Shown: positions 54,869 to 63,410 of the stretch, piece by piece | Layout: every line of letters begins with the position of its first letter | How positions within the stretch are numbered: the first letter of the stretch is position 1 | NCBI GenBank assembly: GCA_902765005.1 | Contig: CACWYB010000004.1 | Location: 31,179-95,178 of the forward strand | Reading direction: 5' to 3' | Length of the DNA stretch: 64,000 bases | From: an uncultured Eubacteriales bacterium | Lineage (GTDB): Bacteria > Bacillota > Clostridia > Christensenellales > CAG-138 | Program-made: the position numbers and the translations under genes | The notes under the pieces: model-generated | What the model saw: only the letters and a program-made list of their open reading frames with translations | What the model was told of the DNA's origin: nothing | The model's database searches: none

Positions 54869-56230
54869 TCAGGTTTCGTCACCGTAAAAGGCATAGCCGT
54901 TCTTGCCCCGTTCCTTCACCAGATACAGAGCGGTGTCGGCATCCTTGAGAATGTCATCCGTGGGCGCGGGTCGATCGGAGAAGGCCACGCCGATGCTCAG
55001 CGTGATGGGGGGCAGGCCGTCGGCGGTGTCCTGGAGCAGGGCCTGGATGCGGTGGATCTTCTCCTCCACCAAAGCGCGCATGGCGCTGGTGGTGTGGACC
55101 ATGAGCACCGTGAACTCGTCTCCGCCGAACCGGCACACATAGTCCTCCGTACGGAAGTTCTTCAGCAGGGCCTGGGCCACCTTCCGGAGCACCCGGTCGC
55201 CCATGTCGTGGCCGTAGGTGTCGTTGAAGGCCTTGAAGTGATCGATATCGAAGATGAACATGGCCTGGGCACGGCCCCGGGTTGTGGCCTTGGCTTTCTC
55301 GAAGACGCCCCGGTTGAAGCAGCCGGTGAGGGCGTCGTGGGAGGCCTTGTAGGCCAGCTGCTCCTGGTTTTGCCGGCTTTGGAGCAGGGCCCGGTTGTAG
55401 GCCCGGGACACGAACCGAAGCTCGCTGGCCCCCAGCTCCTCGGCGGTCTTGTCCGCGGAGATGGCGGTCATGAGGGATTCGATGGGGCGGATGACCAGCC
55501 GGACCACAAACAGCACCATGGCGATTACCACCAGTACCACCACCAATATGAGCAGGGTCTGGGTGGTGAGGGACGTCTCCAGCTGCCGGGTGCACCGCTT
55601 CTGGGCGGCCTCGGTCTCGCCGATGAGGGCCTCCTCGCAGCGGGCGATGTTGTCGCGAATGGTTTGCTTGGCGGACTGATAGGCTTTGTCAAAGACCAGC
55701 TCCCGGGCTTTGCTCAGCTGTTCCTCCGGGGTGAGGGCCCCGTCCTCCGCCGTGAGCTCCACCTCCTGGAGGGGCTTGGGCATGGCGCTGATATCCAGCC
55801 CCTGGCCCGCCACGCCCAGGCGCATGGCGTAGCGCTCGATCTCCGCCAGCTGGTTGGAAGTGAGCAGGGCGGCGTTCAGATACCGGGCGGTGGTGGTGCC
55901 GGAGAGGGAGGCCTCCATGTTCTCCATGGCGATGTCCCGCCGCCGGGTCACCTCGATCTCCCGGAAGAAGTCCTCCGCGCTGGCCGGATCCCCGGTGACG
56001 ATGAAGGTGCGCACCCGGTCCGTCAGATAGTCGGAGCCGGCCTGCATGTCCGCCGCGTCCTTCCGGGCCAGCACATAGCGTTCCGTGGCCTGTTCCAGGT
56101 TGTTGAAGCTCCGGTTGGTGGACAAAACCACCAGCAGCAGCGCCACCGCCAGCACGACGGTGATGGAGATCATGAGCCGATTCAGCTTCCTAAGATGCAG
56201 ACCGCCTATGTTGTTTTCCCGGTTTTCCAT
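54869..56230 (-). CDS. Membrane diguanylate cyclase (GGDEF) with extracytoplasmic sensor
   Basis: The 453-residue protein has membrane helices at about 18-38 and 225-245. A helical CHASE3-like sensor lies between them, outside the membrane. A HAMP-like linker follows, then a full GGDEF domain starting DALTGCFNR (299-307). The active motif is intact (GGDEF 369-373) and the I-site RxxD is present as RTED (360-363), exactly five residues before it, so product inhibition is expected. It makes c-di-GMP from two GTP. No EAL or HD-GYP partner is seen nearby. Confidence 0.94.
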   Translation of the reverse strand: MENRENNIGGLHLRKLNRLMISITVVLAVALLLVVLSTNRSFNNLEQATERYVLARKDAADMQAGSDYLTDRVRTFIVTGDPASAEDFFREIEVTRRRDIAMENMEASLSGTTTARYLNAALLTSNQLAEIERYAMRLGVAGQGLDISAMPKPLQEVELTAEDGALTPEEQLSKARELVFDKAYQSAKQTIRDNIARCEEALIGETEAAQKRCTRQLETSLTTQTLLILVVVLVVIAMVLFVVRLVIRPIESLMTAISADKTAEELGASELRFVSRAYNRALLQSRQNQEQLAYKASHDALTGCFNRGVFEKAKATTRGRAQAMFIFDIDHFKAFNDTYGHDMGDRVLRKVAQALLKNFRTEDYVCRFGGDEFTVLMVHTTSAMRALVEEKIHRIQALLQDTADGLPPITLSIGVAFSDRPAPTDDILKDADTALYLVKERGKNGYAFYGDET

Positions 56231-56257
56231 GGACCTTCCTTTCTCTGGCGCAGGGGG

Positions 56258-56743
56258 TCATTCTTCCCAGTTGGGCTCCTCGCCGTCCTCGGAGGCGCTG
56301 ACCGAATCCATGGCGCTTTCGATGAGCTTGATCATCTCCCACACGGAGCGGAACTGGATGGTCTTGTCCTCCTCCATCCAGGTGATGCGGCCCTGCCAGC
56401 TGCTGTTCTGCCGGTGCTGGACCCGGACGATGAAGGTGCCGATGTCGCCGTGTTTTTGGAGCAGTTGTTCGTCACTCATGATCTTTATCCTTTCCTGAGG
56501 TCGCGAGTAGGGTTTGTTTTGCGGCAAAAAGCTGCGTTCGTTGGTGCCGGGGAAGGGGAACTGCAGCTCGTCGAAGAGCTTTTCCATGAGCAGGGTCATC
56601 TGCCCCAGATCCCCGAAGCAGATGGGGTCGATGCAGTAGCTGTGGAAGAGCCTGCCGATGAGCTCTGCGTGCACCCGCCTGTCCATGCACAGGACGATGC
56701 CGTTGGGGGCGCCGATATACCATTGGGAGTGTTGCTGTTCCAT
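56258..56743 (-). CDS. Conserved protein of unknown function between BTAD regulator and diguanylate cyclase
   Basis: The 161-residue protein has an N-terminal half (1-85) of unclear fold. The C-terminal part reads DIGTFIVRVQHRQNSSWQGR and ITWMEEDKTIQFRSVWEMIK, which looks like a small beta-rich module seen in clostridial signalling loci. There is no membrane helix, catalytic motif or zinc site. It is 27 bases ahead of the cyclase gene and 18 behind the regulator. A scaffold or effector role in the same pathway is likely but unproven. Confidence 0.75.
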   Translation of the reverse strand: MEQQHSQWYIGAPNGIVLCMDRRVHAELIGRLFHSYCIDPICFGDLGQMTLLMEKLFDELQFPFPGTNERSFLPQNKPYSRPQERIKIMSDEQLLQKHGDIGTFIVRVQHRQNSSWQGRITWMEEDKTIQFRSVWEMIKLIESAMDSVSASEDGEEPNWEE

Positions 56744-56761
56744 GGCGGTCTCCTGCCTTCT

Positions 56762-57961
56762 TTACGGGGTCCAGAACACGCTGTTCACAAAGTATTCGAT
56801 GCCGGTGCGCTGCCGCCCGGTCAAGAAGCGGGCGTTGATCCGGCGCTGGATCACGTTGCAGTTCTCCCGGGTGGTGTTGATAAGCAGCACCAGATACTGG
56901 CCCTTGCCGTACCGGCACATGGCGTCGCCTCGGCGGATGGAAAGCCGGATGGCGTCGCCCATACGGCTGATGAGCTGATCCAGTATCTCACCCTCCCGCA
57001 TGGGGTTGCCCTTGCCGTCCACGATGGTGCAGAGCATGATGTACACCGATTGGCCGCCCCGCTCCAGCATCCGCTCCACCATCCGGTAGATGCCCAGGAA
57101 CACGGGGTAGTTGCACAGATACCCGCCCTGGGAAAGGTCGCTGGCTCCGGTGAGCTCCGACTGGATCTGATCCAGCACCGCATGGCGGTACTGCATCTTC
57201 TCCCCCAGCCGGTCAAACTGCTCCATGAGCTTGCGGGAGGGGCGCAGTCCCTGCTCGTTGAAATAGTATTGGACGGTGCTGTCGTAGAGCTTGCGGGCGT
57301 CGTCCGCCCGGCCCAGGGACACCAAGGCCTCCATGGTCACGGTCTCCCAGTCCGCCAGCGGGTCGATCCGGGCGGCATACAGGCCCAGATCCTCCATCTG
57401 AAAGAAGTCCTGGCTCACCCGAAGCAGCTCCGCGGCCCGCTCCACGCAGGTGCAGAAGATTTCCTTGTATCGCCGCGCCTCCCGGGCGGCCCACACCGTG
57501 GCGGTCTGCATGGAAAGGAATTCGCCCCCGTAGGCGTAACAGGCCTCCAGATACAGGGCCAGCCGCTCGTCCAGATCCTTCGTTTCCTGGGCCTGGCGGT
57601 AGAGGGACTCGAAGTAGGCCGCGTCCTCTACGGTGGGGATATCGCCGGACCAGCGAAAGACGCCCTTCTGCTGCTCGATGCAGTTTTCGGCGGGGATGCC
57701 GGCTTTCAGGAGCTTTTTCTTGGTGTTGTAGATCACGCTCTGCAGGGCATGGTGGATGTTGCTCATGTCCCTGTCCCCGAAGAGGAGCTCCTCCAGCTTA
57801 TCCCGAGACACGCCGTTTTGCCCCTCGTGGATCAGGATCTGCAGCAGATATGCGCTTTGGGAATCGTTGGCCTTGGAGCCGCCTGCCACCAGCTGCCCAT
57901 TCCACCGCAGGGAAAAGCTGCCCAGCATGCGTGCGTAGAGAACGTTATCCTGCTCCTTCAT
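56762..57961 (-). CDS. BTAD transcriptional regulator fused to a degenerate GGDEF domain
   Basis: Residues 8-110 form a SARP/BTAD-type winged helix (GSFSLRWNGQ...SAYLLQILI...NIHHALQSVIYNTKKKL). Residues 112-250 are the helical BTAD repeat domain. Residues 285-399 follow the GGDEF fold, but the active motif is GKGQY (352-356), so it cannot make c-di-GMP. The inhibitory RxxD motif is kept as RRGD (343-346), five residues before it, as in the adjacent cyclase. The protein may therefore bind c-di-GMP and switch genes. It is first in its operon, under a good promoter. Confidence 0.88.
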   Translation of the reverse strand: MKEQDNVLYARMLGSFSLRWNGQLVAGGSKANDSQSAYLLQILIHEGQNGVSRDKLEELLFGDRDMSNIHHALQSVIYNTKKKLLKAGIPAENCIEQQKGVFRWSGDIPTVEDAAYFESLYRQAQETKDLDERLALYLEACYAYGGEFLSMQTATVWAAREARRYKEIFCTCVERAAELLRVSQDFFQMEDLGLYAARIDPLADWETVTMEALVSLGRADDARKLYDSTVQYYFNEQGLRPSRKLMEQFDRLGEKMQYRHAVLDQIQSELTGASDLSQGGYLCNYPVFLGIYRMVERMLERGGQSVYIMLCTIVDGKGNPMREGEILDQLISRMGDAIRLSIRRGDAMCRYGKGQYLVLLINTTRENCNVIQRRINARFLTGRQRTGIEYFVNSVFWTP

Positions 57962-58031
57962 GGCGGCCCTCCTGGTATCTTGCCTCCGTCCCCTCGGTCA
58001 TAGAACCAAGGGCAGGGATATACTAACGATA

Positions 58032-58060
58032 AATATACCATACCCCGGCCCGTTGCGCAA
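58032..58060 (-). promoter_or_regulatory. Promoter of the BTAD-GGDEF operon
   Basis: On the minus strand, TTGCGC (58060-58055), 17 bp, TATATT (58037-58032). Just upstream, a short CCTCT/AGAGG hairpin with TTTTT (about 58086-58103) probably ends the SDR gene. Confidence 0.75.
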
Positions 58061-58125
58061 GATTTGTTGTGACGACGGCGTAAAAACGCCTCTTTCAGAG
58101 GGAGCGGATGGGGAAACGAACAGGC

Positions 58126-58770
58126 TTACCAGATGAAGTTGGATTTGAGTTGCTCGCCGTTGTCCATGAGGATGTCCTCGCCGGTGATGGACCGATTGAT
58201 GACGGAAAGGTAGTAGACCAGATCCGCCACCTCGGAAGCCTCGGCCCACTTGCCCAGCAGGGTCTCGGCCTTCACGGCGTCGTAGAGCGCTTCGTTCTCC
58301 AGGATGTGGGCGTTGGCGGGGGTGATGACGCCGCCGGGGGAAACGCTGTTCACCGTCACGCCCCGAGGGGCCAGGTTCAGCGCAAGGTACTTCATGTAGC
58401 CCACCAGGCCGGCCTTGGAGGCCACGTAGCGGGGGAACTCGGCTCCGTTGCGGGCGGAGGCGGAGGCGATGAACACCACGCTCCTGAGGGCGGGGTTATT
58501 TACATGCCGCTCCGTAAAATCCATGGTGGCGGTCAGGTTCACGTCCATGGCGTTCCCTTCCTCCAGGGTGCCGGCGTTGTTGATGAGGATGTGCAGCTCC
58601 GGCGCCTCCACCCGGGCGGTGCGGATGTCCGCCTGCAGGTGGCGGTAGTTCTCATGGCCCAGGGCGGCGGGCAGCAGGTCCACACCGTAGACGGTGTGTC
58701 CTTTCCGCAGAAACTTTTTCGCTATGGCCAGGCCCATGCCCCGGCCGGTGCCGGTGATGAGCACGTTCAT
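58126..58770 (-). CDS. Short-chain dehydrogenase/reductase
   Basis: The 214-residue protein is a classical SDR: cofactor motif TGTGRGMG (6-13), NNAG (64-67), Ser103, and catalytic Y115-VAS-K119. The loop after strand beta-1 has VDLL, suggesting NAD(H) rather than NADP(H). It is shorter than usual (about 250), with reduced helices between strands 3 and 4. The substrate is unknown. Its start overlaps the stop of the VUT transporter gene (ATGA). Confidence 0.92.
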   Translation of the reverse strand: MNVLITGTGRGMGLAIAKKFLRKGHTVYGVDLLPAALGHENYRHLQADIRTARVEAPELHILINNAGTLEEGNAMDVNLTATMDFTERHVNNPALRSVVFIASASARNGAEFPRYVASKAGLVGYMKYLALNLAPRGVTVNSVSPGGVITPANAHILENEALYDAVKAETLLGKWAEASEVADLVYYLSVINRSITGEDILMDNGEQLKSNFIW

Positions 58771-59477
58771 AGGTCGGTCCCTTTCGAGCGGTCGTCGATG
58801 ATCCGCCGGGAGATCCGGTAGCCCATGGGGGAGAAGAACACCTCAAAGAGCAGCTCCAGCACGGCGCCGGTCAGAGCGCAGGTGAAGCATTGGAGGCTCG
58901 TCCAGCCGAAGAAGACCCGGCTCACCAGCAGGGCGAAGATCAGGTTGTCCGCGAACTGGGCCAGGAAGGTGGACACATAGGACCGAAGGGCGAACACGCC
59001 GAAGCCGGCCTTCTTCTTGGCCAGCTTGCCGATGCCGTAGTTCAGGTAGTTGTTCAGCAGGGCGGAGGCCAGAAAGGCGATGGAGCTGCCCAGGATGATG
59101 AACCAGGTGCCGGCGAAGGTGTTGTCCAGGGCCCCGTTGATGATCTTTTCGCTCCCCTCCACGAAGCTCTCCCCCCACACGCCGGGGATCCGGCTGGCCA
59201 GGAAGAACATGAGGGCCATGAACAGGTTCAGCCCCAGCGCGGCGAAGGACAGCACGGAGGCGGCCCGAGGCCCGTAGCAGTGGGTCACCACGTCCATGGA
59301 CAGGAAGGTGAGCCAGGAAAACAAAATCCCGCAATCCAGTGCCAGCCAGGTTACGCCGGTATCGATGCTCTTGTTGGCCAGCAGGTTCATCCCCACGACG
59401 GAGAGGACCATGCACGTGACGAGCAGCGGCGGAACGGTGCGCATAAGGGTGCGGAATTCTTGGAATGCTTGTTTCAT
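58767..59477 (-). CDS. VUT/YhhQ-family transporter (queuosine precursor uptake type)
   Basis: The 236-residue protein has six membrane helices. Phrases such as NKSIDTGVTWLALDCGILFSW, YGPRAASVLSF and FLAQFADNLIF belong to the VUT family. Its best known member YhhQ imports queuosine precursors for tRNA modification. No queuosine enzyme is in view, and the coupled gene is an SDR, so a different small metabolite is possible. The start follows AAGGAGA by nine bases. Confidence 0.88.
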   Translation of the reverse strand: MKQAFQEFRTLMRTVPPLLVTCMVLSVVGMNLLANKSIDTGVTWLALDCGILFSWLTFLSMDVVTHCYGPRAASVLSFAALGLNLFMALMFFLASRIPGVWGESFVEGSEKIINGALDNTFAGTWFIILGSSIAFLASALLNNYLNYGIGKLAKKKAGFGVFALRSYVSTFLAQFADNLIFALLVSRVFFGWTSLQCFTCALTGAVLELLFEVFFSPMGYRISRRIIDDRSKGTDL

Positions 59478-59554
59478 TATTCGGTTTTCTCCTTGTTTTT
59501 TTAGGATGGTTTTCAAGAGACATCCATATTGGGCCGCCCGCAGGCAGCGGTGGC

Positions 59555-59583
59555 ATTCTATCACACCCCCGAAAAAAAGGCAA
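59555..59583 (-). promoter_or_regulatory. Promoter of the VUT-SDR operon
   Basis: On the minus strand, TTGCCT (59583-59578), 17 bp, TAGAAT (59560-59555). It sits in a hairpin (ACCCCC with GGGGGT) that may also end the Na/Pi gene. Confidence 0.65.
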
Positions 59584-59588
59584 GGGGG

Positions 59589-61517
59589 TTATTTGTTTGC
59601 AGGCTTCGATTCGGCAGGGGGCGCCGCTTGCGCCGGGGCCTGGGCGGCCGCAGGCTGTTTCTTTGCGGCGGGGGCCGGCGCCGGCTGAGCGGGGGCCGCG
59701 GGCTGGGGCTCCGCCTTCTCGGGGGCCGGCTTTTGCAGCAGGGAGAAGTAGCGCTGGTGAGCCCGGTCGTAGGCGGCGTTGAAGGCCTTGTCGTCGCCGG
59801 CGTGGAGGCGCTCGAAGTACAGATGCTCATGGTCCGCCAGCTCCGGATGGACCCGGACCATGGTGGCGATGCCCACGTTGGAGCACACGTCGCCGATGCG
59901 GTGGAACTCCACCATCAGATCGGAGAAGGTGGCGTCGGCAAAGACGTTGCATTCCCCGGTGCTCATGCGCTTGAGGTGGTTCCGCTTGAGCAGGGCGATG
60001 AGCTCCGCCGTCACCTGGACCAGAGGCTCGATCCGCTCGGCGGCGTCCACGTCCCGTTTGCGGAAGGTCTGCTCCGTCTCGTCCAGAATGTTCATAAGGG
60101 CGCTCTCCAAAACCGCCAGCTCGCTGAGGGCCGCCGGGGAGAAGGCGGTGTTGTTCCGCTTCAGGGTGGCGGCGTGATCGGCGATGTTGATGGCATGGTC
60201 CCCCAGCCGCTCAAACTCCGAGGTGACCTTGTAATACTGATCCAGGATGGACACGTGGTAGGGAAGCTTCAGCTGGGGCAGAAAGCCCACCATATACTTG
60301 CTGACCTTGTCGGTCATGCGGTCGATCTCGTCCTCCTCCGCCTGGATGTCCATGTGCAGGGCCGGGTCGTACTTTTCCAGCAGGCGGAAGGATTTTTCAA
60401 TGTTGGCGCGGGAAGCGGCAAAGATGGTGAGCAGCAGGTTGTAGCAGCTCTGCAGGGCCAGGGCCGGGGTGTTGTAGAACACCGGATTCAGGGCGTCGGT
60501 AACGGCCTTATACTTGCTCTCCTTCACGGGATCATCCTTCACCAGCTTCCGGCTCATGCGTTCATAGGTGGTGAGCAGAGGGAAGAGGGCCAGGGCGCAG
60601 CCCAGGTTGAAGATGGTGTTGGTATTGGCGATGATGCTGGAATTCACCGGCTCATCCCACAGCGAGCGCAGCAGCCCCGCCCGGTGGACAATGGCTACGA
60701 CGACCAAAACCAGCACCGTTTCGCTCAGGTTAAAGAGGATATTGACGATGCCCACCCGCCGGGCCTCCGCCTTGGCGCCGATGGAGCAGACGATGGCTGT
60801 GGTCACGCAGTCGCCCAGATAGATGCCCACGATGACGGCGTAGATGGCCTTGAAGGTGAGCAGCCCCGTGGCGGAGAAGGCCTGCAGGATGCCGATGGTG
60901 GCCGAGGAGCTTTGGAGCATGAAGGCCACGGCGGCGCCGGTGATATACCCCAGGACCGGGCTCTTGCCCAGGCCGGAGAACAGGTTTTCGATGAGGCCGG
61001 ACTGAGCCAGGCTGTTCACGGCGCCGGTCATGTTCAGCAGGCCCGAAAACAGGATGCCGAAGCCGATGGCGATATTGCCGATGGATTTGGAGTTCTTGAA
61101 GAATTGGCCCATGATGAGCACGATGCCCAAAATCAGGGCGATGGGGGCCAAGGTGGAGGGCTGGAAGAAGCGGAGGATGTCCGCGCCGGAAGCGTCAATA
61201 TCCAAGAGGCGGATGATCTGGCCCGTGACCGTGGTGCCCACGTTGGCGCCGATGATGATGCCCAGGCTCTGGTGCAGGGTCAAAATGCCCGCGCCCACCA
61301 GGCCCGCGGTGATGACGATGGTGGCGGTGGAGCTCTGGATGAGGGCGGTGACCAGCACCCCCAGGATGAAGGCCTTCAGAGGGTTATCCGTCACCTTGCC
61401 CATGGCCACCTTCAGGGTGCCGGATGAGTTTTCCTTCAGGGAGTCGCCCATGAGGCGCATGCCGTACAAAAACATGGCCAGGCCGCCCAGAAGGGAGATC
61501 ACATTGAATATATCCAT
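59589..61517 (-). CDS. Na/Pi cotransporter with PhoU domain
   Basis: The 642-residue protein has an N-terminal transporter part (residues 1-320) with two QSSxAT motifs (QSSTAT and QSSSAT), the substrate loops of NptA/SLC34-like phosphate carriers. A cytoplasmic PhoU-like helical domain follows (about 345-560). The last 45 residues are an unusual Ala/Pro/Lys tail (PAPAPAAKKQPAAAQAPAQA). It should import or export phosphate with sodium. The ribosome site is weak. Confidence 0.94.
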   Translation of the reverse strand: MDIFNVISLLGGLAMFLYGMRLMGDSLKENSSGTLKVAMGKVTDNPLKAFILGVLVTALIQSSTATIVITAGLVGAGILTLHQSLGIIIGANVGTTVTGQIIRLLDIDASGADILRFFQPSTLAPIALILGIVLIMGQFFKNSKSIGNIAIGFGILFSGLLNMTGAVNSLAQSGLIENLFSGLGKSPVLGYITGAAVAFMLQSSSATIGILQAFSATGLLTFKAIYAVIVGIYLGDCVTTAIVCSIGAKAEARRVGIVNILFNLSETVLVLVVVAIVHRAGLLRSLWDEPVNSSIIANTNTIFNLGCALALFPLLTTYERMSRKLVKDDPVKESKYKAVTDALNPVFYNTPALALQSCYNLLLTIFAASRANIEKSFRLLEKYDPALHMDIQAEEDEIDRMTDKVSKYMVGFLPQLKLPYHVSILDQYYKVTSEFERLGDHAINIADHAATLKRNNTAFSPAALSELAVLESALMNILDETEQTFRKRDVDAAERIEPLVQVTAELIALLKRNHLKRMSTGECNVFADATFSDLMVEFHRIGDVCSNVGIATMVRVHPELADHEHLYFERLHAGDDKAFNAAYDRAHQRYFSLLQKPAPEKAEPQPAAPAQPAPAPAAKKQPAAAQAPAQAAPPAESKPANK

Positions 61518-61541
61518 AAAATGATGTACCTATATTGCCGT

Positions 61542-61595
61542 AGTTTCCGAAACTTTCCTAATATAAGGATACTATGCTGCTTGTCTATCTGTCAA
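61542..61595 (-). promoter_or_regulatory. Promoter and inverted repeat upstream of the Na/Pi gene
   Basis: On the minus strand, TTGACA (61595-61590), 18 bp, TATCCT (61571-61566). The inverted repeat AGTTTC-C-GAAACT (61542-61554) lies just past the expected start of transcription, where a bound repressor could act. Confidence 0.55.
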
Positions 61596-61675
61596 GAAAA
61601 AACGCAAAAAGCCTCTTTTTTCCTGACGATCCATAGGCTATACTGAGGGAAACGAAGCAAGAAAAGGAGCGAATC

Positions 61676-62935
61676 ATGGCAGAAAAGACGGCCTTTTATG
61701 AATCGGTGCGGGACCGACTCCTCCGCTATGCCCAAGTGGACACCCAGTCCGCCCGGATAAGCGATACCGTGCCCAGCACCCGAAAGCAGCTGGACTTAGG
61801 GCGCCTGCTGCGGGACGAGCTCACGGCTATGGGGGCGAAGGAAGTGTATCTGGATGAGGAGACGGGCGTGCTCTACGCCGCCCTGCCCTCCACGCTCCCG
61901 CCGAACCAGGGCCGGGCGGTGGGCTTCGTGACCCACCTGGACACGGCCCCCGATGCGCCGGGCGGCCCGGTGCGGCCCTGGGTGCTGGAGAACTACGGCG
62001 GCGGGGACATCCTGCTGAACCGGGCGCAGAACATCGTCATGAGTCCCCGCGCCTTCCCCAACCTGCTCAATTATCTGGGGCAGGACCTGATCCTCACCGA
62101 CGGCACCACCCTGCTGGGCGGGGACGACAAGGCCGCCATCGCCGCCGTCATGACCATGGCGGAGCACCTGCTGCAGCACCCGGAGCTCCCCCACGGGCGG
62201 ATCGCCCTGGCCTTCACCCCGGATGAGGAGGTGGGCGGCCTGGCCCGGGATCTGGACCTTTTCCGTTTCGGGGCCAAGGTGGCCTATACCCTGGACGGGG
62301 ACTACCTGGGCTACTATGAGGACGAGACCTTCAACGCCTCGGAGGCCACGGTCCGGTTCACCGGCCGCAGCGTCCACACCGGCACCGCCAAGGGCATCCT
62401 CATCAATGCCGCGGATATGGCGGCGGCGTTCATGGCCCTGCTGCCGCCCCGGGAGAAGCCCCAGTTTACCGAGGGCCGGGAGGGGTTCTTCCATGTGGTG
62501 TCCGTGACCGGCAGCTGCGAGGAGGCCCAGGTGACCTTGATCATCCGGGATCACGACGCCCAGGCCTTCGCCCGCCGGGAGCAGCTGCTGCGGGACGCGG
62601 CCGATCAGCTTGCCCGGCAGTACGGATCAGACCGGGTATCCCTCACCATCACCCCCACCTATCGGAACATGAAGGAGGTCATCGACCGGTACCCCTTCCT
62701 GGTGGAAACCTTAAAGCAGGCCATCCTGCTTTCGGGCCTCACCCCCCGCAGCATCCCCTTCCGGGGCGGCACGGACGGGTCCGCCCTGTCCCACCGGGGC
62801 CTGCCCTGCCCCAATCTTTCCGCCGGCTATGAGAACGCCCACGGCCGCTTCGAGTTCGTGCCCATCCGGTCCATGGAGAAGAACGTGGAGATCCTGCTCC
62901 ACCTGGTCCGCCTCTTCGGGGAGATGGAGGCGTAG
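61676..62935 (+). CDS. pepT: Peptidase T (tripeptide aminopeptidase)
   Basis: The 419-residue M20 enzyme has metal ligands in VTHLDTAPDAP and GGDDKAA, the general base in TPDEEVGG, and a later His in RSVHTGTAKG. FRGGTDGSALSHRGLPCPN follows, as in PepT. It releases the N-terminal residue from tripeptides in the cytoplasm, complementing the importer and other peptidases here. The gene stands alone after the divergent Na/Pi gene, with an AAAAGGAGC site. It is followed two bases later by the DUF5655 gene. Confidence 0.95.
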   Translation: MAEKTAFYESVRDRLLRYAQVDTQSARISDTVPSTRKQLDLGRLLRDELTAMGAKEVYLDEETGVLYAALPSTLPPNQGRAVGFVTHLDTAPDAPGGPVRPWVLENYGGGDILLNRAQNIVMSPRAFPNLLNYLGQDLILTDGTTLLGGDDKAAIAAVMTMAEHLLQHPELPHGRIALAFTPDEEVGGLARDLDLFRFGAKVAYTLDGDYLGYYEDETFNASEATVRFTGRSVHTGTAKGILINAADMAAAFMALLPPREKPQFTEGREGFFHVVSVTGSCEEAQVTLIIRDHDAQAFARREQLLRDAADQLARQYGSDRVSLTITPTYRNMKEVIDRYPFLVETLKQAILLSGLTPRSIPFRGGTDGSALSHRGLPCPNLSAGYENAHGRFEFVPIRSMEKNVEILLHLVRLFGEMEA

Positions 62936-62937
62936 GG

Positions 62938-63339
62938 ATGGGCATGGAATCGTTTTCCACGGCGGAGGCGCTGTTTTTCCAGGGGCATGAGGAGGCTCTG
63001 CCCCTCTATGGGGCGGTGCGGGCCCTGGTGCGGGAGGTTTGCCCCCGGGTTAGGATCGAAGGGAAGAGGACCCAGATCTCCTTCTTCGCCCGGTACATGT
63101 TCGCCGCGGTGTCCTTTGCGCCTGTGGGCCGGGCCATGGATCGGCCCAATCCCTTCCTCACCCTGACCCTGTGCCTTCCCGCCCGGCTGGAAAGTCCACG
63201 GGTGGCGGCCGCAGTGGAGGCGTATCCCGGACGTTGGACCACCCACATCCTTTTGGGCCGCCCCCAGGATGCGGACGGGGAGCTGAAGGGATGGCTGGAG
63301 AGTGCGGCGGCTTTTGCCGGCAGAAGAAGAGGAGCATAG
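62938..63339 (+). CDS. DUF5655 protein
   Basis: The 133-residue protein is a small single-domain protein. LPLYGAVRALVREVCPRVRI then RTQISFFARYMFAAVSFAPV fits the DUF5655 pattern, which is thought to be a binding module of unknown ligand. No active site is seen. It begins two bases after pepT, with the pepT end (GGAGG) supplying the ribosome site, so it is co-translated. The start could also be ATG 62944. Confidence 0.78.
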   Translation: MGMESFSTAEALFFQGHEEALPLYGAVRALVREVCPRVRIEGKRTQISFFARYMFAAVSFAPVGRAMDRPNPFLTLTLCLPARLESPRVAAAVEAYPGRWTTHILLGRPQDADGELKGWLESAAAFAGRRRGA

Positions 63340-63349
63340 GCCGAATGCC

Positions 63350-63378
63350 TTGACTTTTCCCTGCAAAAGGGGTATATT
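63350..63378 (+). promoter_or_regulatory. Promoter of the DUF975 gene
   Basis: TTGACT (63350-63355), 17 bp, TATATT (63373-63378), followed by GGAGGGAAG and ATG 63411. Confidence 0.85.
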
Positions 63379-63410
63379 CTTGCCGATTTTTTTAATGGAG
63401 GGAAGAGAAT

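Noticed and set aside
54479-58003. A 1174-codon open frame on the plus strand across the signalling operon
   Set aside because: It lies exactly antisense to four genes with clear domains and start sites. Its composition (long Gly/Val/His/Gln runs) is the usual mirror of GC-rich coding DNA.
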